From JAFGTF01 sp035527995 (GTDB lineage: Bacteria; Spirochaetota; B62-G9; DRHN01): 7,583 nt of DNA. The position numbers and the translations under genes are program-made. The notes under the pieces are model-generated. The model was not told the origin of the DNA, ran no database searches, and saw nothing but the letters and a program-made list of their open reading frames with translations. The stretch lies in contig DATKZJ010000130.1 of the NCBI GenBank assembly GCA_035527995.1, forward strand, positions 1-7,583. Reading direction: 5' to 3'. Positions within the stretch are counted from its first letter, which is position 1. Each line of letters starts with the position of its first letter. Positions 1-5,517 of the stretch are shown here, piece after piece.

Positions 1-2562
1 ATGGATGTGTACCTCGATGCGGTTTTCCATCCCAATATCTACAGTTTTCCCGAGATCTTTATGCAGGAAGGGTGGCACCACGAGCTTGATTCCAAGGAGG
101 CGGAAATCAGCCTGAAGGGGGTCGTATATAACGAGATGAGGGGAGCTTACTCGACTCCTGAGGAGATCCTCTTTCGTAAGATCCATGACTCTCTCTTTCC
201 GGACACCGCATACGGGTTCGAGTCCGGGGGAGACCCGGACGTCATTCCTCAATTGACCTATGAGTCCTTCATAGCATTTCACAGACGGTATTACCACCCG
301 AAGAACAGCTATATCTTTCTCTACGGTGACGTGGATGCCGACCGCGGTCTCAAGTTCCTAAACGATGAGTATCTGGGAAGCTATGGAAGGGAAGATATCG
401 ATTCCGCAGTCGGTCTCCAGAAGCCTTTCGGAGCAAGAAAGGAGATGGAGTTTTCCTATCCGATATCTAAAGAAGAGGATACTGCGGACAAAACCTACTT
501 CAGTCTGAACTGGGCAGTCGACGTGGCTATGAACCCGGAGACCTATATGGCCTTCGATATCCTCGAGCACATGCTGCTCCATACTCCGGCTGCGCCCTTG
601 AAGATCGAGCTTCTGAAGCGGCGGATCGGCAAGGACGTTCTCGGGAGCTTCGACAGGAGTATCCTCCAGCCTACGTTCAGTGTTGTTCTAAAGAACAGCA
701 ACAGGCGCTCTAAGCCTGAGTTTGTCGATACGGTTGTCGGGACGATTCGCGACCTCGTGGATAAGAGTATAGACAAACGGCTCATTGAAGCCTCGGTAAA
801 TCTCCACGAGTTCAGTCTGAGGGAGGCGGATTTCAGGGGGCTCCCGAAAGGGCTCGTCTACTACATCGAGATCATGGACAGCTGGCTGTACGACGGGGAC
901 CCGTTCCTGCATCTGCGGTACGAGAGTACACTGAAAAAAGTAAAACAAGCCATAACCGGCGACTACTTCGAGCATCTGCTGGAAAGGCATATCCTCAATA
1001 ACAGCCACAGCTCTCTCGTGGTACTTACCCCAAAGAAGGGTCTCGAAGAGGAGAGGAGCAGAAGAATGAGAGAGAGGCTCGAAAGCTTCCGCTCCGGCCT
1101 TGAAGACAGAGAGGTATCGGAGATAGTAGAGCGCACCGTCCGCCTCAAGAAGCGCCAGATAGAGCCTGACTCCGAAGAGGCGCTTCTTGCGATCCCTCTC
1201 TTGGGCCTTGAGGACATAAAGCCTGAAGCGGAGAAACTCCCGCTCGAGGAGCGGGAAGAGGAGAGTGTCCCGGTACTCGCGCATCCCATGTTCACAAGCA
1301 GGATATCGTATCTGAACCTCCTCTTCGACACCAGCTGCGTGCCGCAGGGCAAGCTTCCCTACCTCCCGCTGCTCTGCGCAGTCATGGCGAGGGTATCTAC
1401 TTCGAAGTTTCCCTATTCGGAGCTCTCCAAGGAGATCAATATCAATACCGGAGGAATAGGCTTCGACACACAGATATTCTCAGGTAAGGAGAGCGACGAA
1501 GTCTTCTACCCGAAGATCGTTGTAAAGTCGAAGGCCATGGCAGGCAAGCTCGAAAAGCTCTTCGAACTTCTTTCCGAGATAATCGGGCACACGAAATACG
1601 ACGAAACGGCGCGGCTTCTCGAGATAGTGCAGGAAATGAAATCCCGTATGGAGATTGCAATTTCCGAGGCCGGACATATGGTGAGCATACACCGCCTCTT
1701 CTCCTACTTCTCGCCAATGGGAAAGTTCACAGAGCTTCTTTCCGGAATCTCCTTCTACAAATTTATCGCCGACCTGGAGAAAAACTTCGATGCCAAGAAA
1801 AAGGAAATATCGAAATCTCTGGAGGAGGTTGCCGGGGCCGTCTTCAATAGAGAGAACCTGATGGTGGGCATCACAGGGGCCGATGAGGACTACCCCCTGT
1901 TCCAGCGGCACCTCCCCTCCCTCATCCCGCACCTGAGCGACGTGCGGCCTGAGAGACAACACTACGAGTACGACTTTTCGATAAGAAACGAGGGGCTCCT
2001 GACGCCGGGGAAGGTACAGTTCGTAGCAAAGGGGTACAATTTCAGACGCCTCGGATACTCCTACTCGGGGACCCTCGAAGTTCTCCGCACCATCGCGAGT
2101 CTTGATTTCCTCTGGAACCGTATAAGGGTCCAGGGCGGGGCGTACGGCAGCTTCGCACGCTTCGCGAGAAACGGAAACATGTTCTTCTGCTCCTACCGCG
2201 ACCCCAATCTCAGGGAGACACTTTCGACCTACGACGATGCACACAGGTATATCGCTTCGTTCGACCCGGACGAGAGAGAGCTCAGGAAATACATCATCGG
2301 CACAATCGGCGGGCTCGACAGTCCCCTCACGCCTTCCATGAAGGGGGAGGTTGCAACCGCGCACCATATTGCCGGCCTCAGCCAGGAGGAGATACAGCAG
2401 AGGAGAAACGAGGTTCTCGGAACCGGAAAGCAGGACATCAAGCGGTGCGCAGACATGGTGCACGACGCGATGAGTCAGAACTATATCTGCGTCATTGGGA
2501 ATGAAGGGAAGCTCCGGGAGAACGAGGATCTTTTCAGCAGCCTCGTTCCCGTATTCGAGTAA
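1..2562 (+). CDS. Presequence protease-like M16C metallopeptidase, 5'-truncated by the window edge
   Basis: Zinc metalloprotease of the M16C (PreP/Cym1, insulinase superfamily) type, which degrades short unstructured peptides inside a clamshell of two M16 halves. The visible 853 residues align from memory along the second part of PreP proteins. The opening MDVYLDAVF matches an internal PreP segment, so the first ATG is almost certainly internal and about 110 residues, including the HxxEH zinc/catalytic motif, lie off the window. Visible hallmarks are Glu45 in VVYNEMRGAYS (expected third zinc ligand), FHRRYYHP near 93-100, a central charged helical linker region around 350-420, and the C-terminal-half active-site pair Arg709/Tyr715 in RVQGGAYG. 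The family R-x5-Y spacing is kept. The C-terminus is intact and ends at TAA. There is no sign of a frameshift. It converges on the two-component operon and shares no transcript with it. Bacterial members are usually cytosolic peptide scavengers; the substrate here is unknown. Confidence 0.93.
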   Translation: MDVYLDAVFHPNIYSFPEIFMQEGWHHELDSKEAEISLKGVVYNEMRGAYSTPEEILFRKIHDSLFPDTAYGFESGGDPDVIPQLTYESFIAFHRRYYHPKNSYIFLYGDVDADRGLKFLNDEYLGSYGREDIDSAVGLQKPFGARKEMEFSYPISKEEDTADKTYFSLNWAVDVAMNPETYMAFDILEHMLLHTPAAPLKIELLKRRIGKDVLGSFDRSILQPTFSVVLKNSNRRSKPEFVDTVVGTIRDLVDKSIDKRLIEASVNLHEFSLREADFRGLPKGLVYYIEIMDSWLYDGDPFLHLRYESTLKKVKQAITGDYFEHLLERHILNNSHSSLVVLTPKKGLEEERSRRMRERLESFRSGLEDREVSEIVERTVRLKKRQIEPDSEEALLAIPLLGLEDIKPEAEKLPLEEREEESVPVLAHPMFTSRISYLNLLFDTSCVPQGKLPYLPLLCAVMARVSTSKFPYSELSKEININTGGIGFDTQIFSGKESDEVFYPKIVVKSKAMAGKLEKLFELLSEIIGHTKYDETARLLEIVQEMKSRMEIAISEAGHMVSIHRLFSYFSPMGKFTELLSGISFYKFIADLEKNFDAKKKEISKSLEEVAGAVFNRENLMVGITGADEDYPLFQRHLPSLIPHLSDVRPERQHYEYDFSIRNEGLLTPGKVQFVAKGYNFRRLGYSYSGTLEVLRTIASLDFLWNRIRVQGGAYGSFARFARNGNMFFCSYRDPNLRETLSTYDDAHRYIASFDPDERELRKYIIGTIGGLDSPLTPSMKGEVATAHHIAGLSQEEIQQRRNEVLGTGKQDIKRCADMVHDAMSQNYICVIGNEGKLRENEDLFSSLVPVFE

Positions 2563-2724
2563 GACGGTTTTAGTGTCCGGTGAGAGAAGGGGTCGGGTAC
2601 ACGCAGTCTGCAATTCGAGCCTACTCCTAATCTCTCACAAACTACAGTATATATGGGACCTGGTATCGCAGTTACGTGATGAAAGCTCTGAAAAGAGTAC
2701 AAGGCATGTACTTAAGAAGTCGAT

Positions 2725-2752
2725 ATCCGGTATCCTGAATTACCGGGTCAGG
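2725..2752. other. Hairpin with a competing alternative stem
   Basis: ATCCGGTA at 2725-2732 can pair with TACCGGGT at 2741-2748 (8 bp including one G-U, loop of 8). An overlapping stem, CCTGA 2734-2738 with TCAGG 2748-2752, uses the first loop and its 3' arm, so the two folds exclude each other. There is no T-tract next to it, so it is not a standard intrinsic terminator. It lies 163 bases past the protease stop codon. A 3'-end or RNA-stability structure is possible. Confidence 0.35.
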
Positions 2753-2800
2753 TGCAGAAATAAAGTGAAAATCGCCAGCTGATCGTAAGCCTTCGCGAAT

Positions 2801-2821
2801 CAAACTGTAAATAACGGTTTG
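2801..2821. other. Small hairpin in the intergenic region
   Basis: CAAACTG at 2801-2807 pairs with CGGTTTG at 2815-2821 around a 7-base AT-only loop (7 bp, one G-U). It lacks a downstream T-tract. Its role is unknown and chance is possible. Confidence 0.25.
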
Positions 2822-2879
2822 TGAGATTACTTCGGCATGATTAATATGTCCATATTTGGAGATGAACCAAAAGCAATAA

Positions 2880-2925
2880 GAAATTACGCTAAAGCCCGGG
2901 GGCCGTCTCCTCGCGTTTTTATTTC
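2880..2925. terminator. Possible nested-stem terminator or structured RNA element
   Basis: Outer arms GAAAT (2880-2884) and ATTTC (2921-2925), then ACGC (2886-2889) and GCGT (2913-2916), enclose a GC-rich core with GCC (2894-2896) opposite GGC (2901-2903). A T run (2916-2920) follows the GCGT arm on the plus strand, giving a terminator-like profile for plus-strand transcription from the protease gene. The core stem is short and the internal loop large, so this is a weak call; it is the most terminator-like spot I can find for that gene. Confidence 0.25.
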
Positions 2926-2949
2926 CTATGAAGGCACTAAGCCTCGGGT

Positions 2950-2963
2950 TATTTTATAAAATA
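2950..2963. repeat. Perfect 14-bp AT palindrome
   Basis: TATTTTATAAAATA is exactly self-complementary and does not extend outward (2949 and 2964 do not pair). It lies between GC-rich flanks. It could be a dimeric regulator site or only low-complexity AT sequence. No gene start follows it closely on either strand, which argues against an operator. Confidence 0.35.
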
Positions 2964-3108
2964 CGGCCGCTGAACCATTAAAGCTTAAGCGCCGGCAGCC
3001 CTGTTACCTGTTACACGAATACCGTACGCACGAAATGCCCTGCTGCCTGCCGATTGCTTGCGAGAAGATATCAGCCTATAAGGTTCGATAGGACCGGATT
3101 ACACATCT

Positions 3109-3128
3109 CCATTTTTTTAGAAAAATGG
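3109..3128 (-). terminator. Weak hairpin after the channel gene, possible 3' end of the operon
   Basis: CCATTTTT (3109-3116) pairs with AAAAATGG (3121-3128) across a 4-base loop, 43 bases past the stop codon of the receiver-channel gene. The stem is mostly A-T and no T-tract follows it on the minus strand, so termination here would be inefficient or Rho-assisted. It is the nearest symmetric element to the operon end. Confidence 0.25.
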
Positions 3129-3171
3129 TTTGCCCCGCGGCTAAACGGACATGCAATGCGAATAATGCCGG

Positions 3172-4434
3172 TCATGACTTCTTCGGTCTGAGGTATGCCC
3201 CCCAGTAGCTCATGCCGACGAATACGCCGCCGCCTATCATGTTTCCGATAGTAACAGGAAGCAGGTTCCTGTAAAAGAAGCTCCCCCAGGTCAGTATCCC
3301 CGGATCGAGGCCTTCGGGAGCGGGTACTCCGGCCCATGCATGTAGAAATATCCCGGTGGGGATGAAGTACATGTTAGCGATGCAGTGCTCGAAGCCGATC
3401 GCCACGAATGCCATGATAGGAAAGAAGATGGCGAATATCTTTCCGACGGTCTGGCGCGCTGCGAGCGCCATCCAGACAGCGAGGCAGACCAGCCAGTTAC
3501 AGCCAATAGCTCGAACCAGTGCTTCGATGTAGCCGATGCTGACTTTTGCATACGCTACTCTTACTGCGGCCGCGCCGAGCCCGCCGCCTCCGGTCTTCCA
3601 GAGACCGGATCCGAAGAAGATGAGCGCGAGAATGATCGACCCGATGAAGTTTGTTATGTAAACGAGGATCCACCGCTTGATCATCGTTCCGAAGGTTATC
3701 TCGCCCGCCAGGGCGCTCGAGACCATGAGGTTGTTTCCCGTGAAGAGCTCCGCGCCTGCGATGACGACGAGCATGAGGCCGACACTGAAGGCCGCACCGC
3801 TTACGAGTTTGGTGAATCCGATGCCGAAGCCCTTCGCCATGTCGAACGTCACAGTTGTTGCGAGGAGACCGCCGAATCCTATGTAGGCTCCGGCAAGGAT
3901 GCCGAGTACCAGCACGCTGAGCCACGGAGAGGTCACTTTCATCACGCCCACTTTCTTGGCAACCGTCTCTGCGATGGTGGACGGTGACTTGTCCTCCATA
4001 GAGGGGACGGGGAACTGAAGGTTTTTCACGATGCCCTCGAACCTGCCGATCACTTTTATTTCTTCGGTCACCTTTCTCCTCATCGCCCTGCTCACCGCCT
4101 CCGAAATCTCCTGGGGTGTGAAAGGTTTGGGAACATAGTCCATTGCTCCTCGTTTCATCGCTTCTGTTGCCCGGTCGATTGAGGGAAAGCCCGAGATCAT
4201 GACGACAGCGGAATCGGGAGAGCGGGTGTCTATCTCCTCGACGACGTCCATACCATCGAAACCGGGCATCTTCCAGTCACAGAGGACAACATCGAATTTG
4301 GAGTCCTTTATGAGTCGAAGCCCCTCTTCAGGGGATGAGGTGGTGACAACGTTAAACCCTTCTTCTGTGAAGACCTTACGGCACGATTTCAGAACGATCT
4401 CTTCGTCATCGATGACAAGCATTGAGTCCGGCAT
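3172..4434 (-). CDS. Response-regulator receiver fused to a formate/nitrite transporter (FNT) channel
   Basis: A 420-residue fusion. Residues 5-120 are a complete receiver domain: acidic pair Asp9/Asp10, phospho-acceptor Asp53 (LCDWKMPG), switch Ser81 and Lys103 (PKPFTP). A linker follows at about 121-150. Residues 151-420 are a full-length FNT channel: N-terminal helix, then six membrane segments starting near 170, 205, 253, 299, 330 and 386. It has the broken-helix motif AELFTGN with Thr232, GCNWLVCLAVW in segment 4, the pore histidine His350 in GFEHCIANM, and NLLPVTIGNMIGGG in the last segment. These match FocA/NirC-type pentameric channels for formate, nitrite or related small anions. FNT N-termini are cytoplasmic, so the receiver should be cytoplasmic. 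ATG at 4434 is chosen over an upstream in-frame start at 4524 because AAGGAGG sits 8 bases before it. An internal ATG (Met146) that would give a bare channel has no Shine-Dalgarno sequence. Last gene of the operon. The substrate cannot be assigned. Confidence 0.93.
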   Translation of the reverse strand: MPDSMLVIDDEEIVLKSCRKVFTEEGFNVVTTSSPEEGLRLIKDSKFDVVLCDWKMPGFDGMDVVEEIDTRSPDSAVVMISGFPSIDRATEAMKRGAMDYVPKPFTPQEISEAVSRAMRRKVTEEIKVIGRFEGIVKNLQFPVPSMEDKSPSTIAETVAKKVGVMKVTSPWLSVLVLGILAGAYIGFGGLLATTVTFDMAKGFGIGFTKLVSGAAFSVGLMLVVIAGAELFTGNNLMVSSALAGEITFGTMIKRWILVYITNFIGSIILALIFFGSGLWKTGGGGLGAAAVRVAYAKVSIGYIEALVRAIGCNWLVCLAVWMALAARQTVGKIFAIFFPIMAFVAIGFEHCIANMYFIPTGIFLHAWAGVPAPEGLDPGILTWGSFFYRNLLPVTIGNMIGGGVFVGMSYWGAYLRPKKS

Positions 4435-4442
4435 TTGAGAAA

Positions 4443-4449
4443 CCTCCTT
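4443..4449 (-). promoter_or_regulatory. Strong ribosome binding site of the receiver-FNT gene
   Basis: AAGGAGG on the minus strand, 8 bases before the ATG at 4434, within the 53-base gap after the preceding regulator. It decides the start codon and suggests translation independent of upstream coupling. Confidence 0.85.
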
Positions 4450-4487
4450 ATTGATGGTGATTGTATAGATATATGTATCAGGAACCT

Positions 4488-5129
4488 CTACCATATTTCG
4501 GCACTGAGCCGCTGCTGGAGCCATCGCATCTGGATTTTTGTAAGCGGCCCCACATGATCCTCGATCCAGGATATGTCGCCTGTGAGAATCGCGAGCTTCT
4601 CCGGGCCGGTGAGTTCATACTCGTCCAGAGCATCCGCTCCCTCGTAGTAGAGCCTAGAAACAAAATCGCTGTCGGATGCTGCTCTCTCCAGGACCTTGAA
4701 CACCTCTTGTTTGTGTACTACCTTCTGCTCCTCGGGCTCGGAGACTTCAGCCTTTTTGAGAGCCTTGTTCACCCTCTCCACAAGCTCTTCCGGGGTGAAG
4801 GGCTTTTCGATATAGTCGGATGAGCCGAGTTTCATCGCCTGAACAGCCGAGTTGACGGTTGCATACCCCGTGATGATAACAACGGGCAGAGCCGGTTTTG
4901 CGCGCTTGATATCCCTCAGTATCCGCATTCCTCCTATCTCCGGCATCCTTATATCGGTAAGAACGATATCGTAGTCTCTGCTAAGGGCGAGGTCGAGGCC
5001 TTCCGGGCTCTTCAGTGAAGAGTCAACCTCGAAACCTTCCTTGGACAGTATCTTCTTTACGCTGTCCAGCACGATCTGCTCGTCATCAATAACAAGTGCT
5101 CGAAACTTAACCGCTTTCCGTTTTTCCAT
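4488..5129 (-). CDS. Response regulator with an uncharacterised C-terminal helical domain
   Basis: 213 residues. The receiver spans about 10-125 with Asp15/Asp16, phospho-acceptor Asp59 (LTDIRMP), switch Thr87 and Lys109 (EKPFTP), so all phosphotransfer residues are present. After a charged linker (126-139), residues 140-213 form a compact, probably helical domain: VFKVLERAASDSDF, a DEYELTGPEKLAILTGD segment, then GDISWIEDHVGPL and a closing WLQQRLSAEIW. The first part resembles the small LigA-like helical fold (aromatic dioxygenase small-subunit type), but this is recall of a pattern, not a match I can verify. No helix-turn-helix, GGDEF, HD-GYP or AAA domain is visible. ATG at 5129 is preferred to an in-frame GTG at 5138: AAGGAG (5143-5138) is 8 bases before the ATG, while the GTG begins inside it. 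The start overlaps the previous regulator's end by 23 bases, suggesting translational coupling. Confidence 0.9.
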   Translation of the reverse strand: MEKRKAVKFRALVIDDEQIVLDSVKKILSKEGFEVDSSLKSPEGLDLALSRDYDIVLTDIRMPEIGGMRILRDIKRAKPALPVVIITGYATVNSAVQAMKLGSSDYIEKPFTPEELVERVNKALKKAEVSEPEEQKVVHKQEVFKVLERAASDSDFVSRLYYEGADALDEYELTGPEKLAILTGDISWIEDHVGPLTKIQMRWLQQRLSAEIW

Positions 5130-5517
5130 GTTGCTCACTCCTTTTTATCGCTTTGTTGACTGAAGAGACGAGCTCGTCCGGTGTAAACGGTTTGGGTATG
5201 AAATCAGTAGCGCCTCGATCGAGCCCGTCTGTTATCGTTTTCGGTGTAGGGTAGCCGCTCATCACTATTACCGGAAGTTCCGGCCAGATATCCAGCGGCC
5301 ACTTCCGCTTGATCTGCTCGAGAAGGTACATCCCGTCCTGAGCAGGCATCTTAACGTCTATTATCATAAGATCGAAATATTCGACCTCCAGGAGTTCGAT
5401 TGCTTCCTGTGCGCTCAACACGAGAAACACCTTGAAGCCCTCGCTCTCGAGGATTCTTTTGCAGCTCTCCAATACAATCTTGTCGTCGTCGACCACGAGG
5501 ATCTTTCTAGTTTTCAC
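5107..5517 (-). CDS. Single-domain (CheY-like) response regulator
   Basis: 136 residues, essentially one receiver domain: acidic cluster Asp10-Asp12, phospho-acceptor Asp54 (IIDVKMP), switch Ser87 (VMSGYP) and Lys109 (PKPFTP), then a short polar tail. With no output domain it would act as a phosphate relay or sink, or by protein-protein contact. The start is a GTG at 5517, with GGAGG (5528-5524) 6 bases upstream inside the kinase's last codons. A longer in-frame ATG at 5571 would add 18 residues lying antiparallel to nothing useful and deep within the kinase gene, with no better ribosome site. The gene overlaps the kinase stop by 11 bases and its own end overlaps the next regulator. The KPFTP ending is shared by all three receivers of the operon, which suggests duplication. 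Confidence 0.9.
   Translation of the reverse strand: MKTRKILVVDDDKIVLESCKRILESEGFKVFLVLSAQEAIELLEVEYFDLMIIDVKMPAQDGMYLLEQIKRKWPLDIWPELPVIVMSGYPTPKTITDGLDRGATDFIPKPFTPDELVSSVNKAIKRSEQHGKTESG

Larger units (their letters stand above)
2563..3171. other. Long convergent intergenic region without a credible gene
   Basis: These 609 bases separate the ends of two convergent genes. The reading frames that enter the region (for example 2495-2782 on +) overlap the protease out of frame and show no protein-family features. I see no tRNA or rRNA. The stretch is more AT-rich in its second half and holds several inverted repeats, listed separately (2725-2748, 2801-2821, 2880-2925, 2950-2963, 3109-3128), plus a tandem CTGTTAC pair at 3001-3014 and a short hairpin at 3075-3092. 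None is followed by a classic T-tract directly after a GC-rich stem, so no confident intrinsic terminator can be named. It should contain the 3' ends of both transcripts. It could also hold a small RNA or decayed gene remnants. Confidence 0.6.

Noticed and set aside
1480..2613. A 377-codon open frame on the minus strand opposite the protease gene
   Set aside because: It lies fully antisense to a well-supported M16 coding region, shows no domain-like pattern, and is explained by the codon bias of the real gene.
2495..2782. A 95-codon plus-strand frame running from the protease end into the gap
   Set aside because: It begins inside the protease in another frame and its product has no recognisable pattern or convincing ribosome site.
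2884..2916. Resemblance to a c-di-GMP (GEMM) riboswitch because of an ACGC-x-AAAGCC string
   Set aside because: The conserved upstream and downstream parts of that riboswitch are missing, and no gene start follows on the plus strand.
3001..3014. Tandem CTGTTAC pair as a possible repeat array
   Set aside because: Only two copies of seven bases, with no further units nearby; no CRISPR or iteron pattern.
3084..3093. The 10-mer TTCGATAGGA here and its inverted copy in the kinase leader at 7509-7518, flanking the operon
   Set aside because: Shared 10-mers are expected many times by chance in a window of this size, and there is no extended similarity suggesting an attachment site or transposon end.
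3385..3987. A 200-codon open frame on the plus strand opposite the channel gene
   Set aside because: Its product is a charged, low-quality sequence antisense to the FNT region, with no family features; a shadow frame.
3997..3999. Internal ATG (Met146) that could produce a free FNT channel
   Set aside because: The bases upstream are pyrimidine-rich with no Shine-Dalgarno match, while the start at 4434 has an excellent one, so a separate channel product is not supported.
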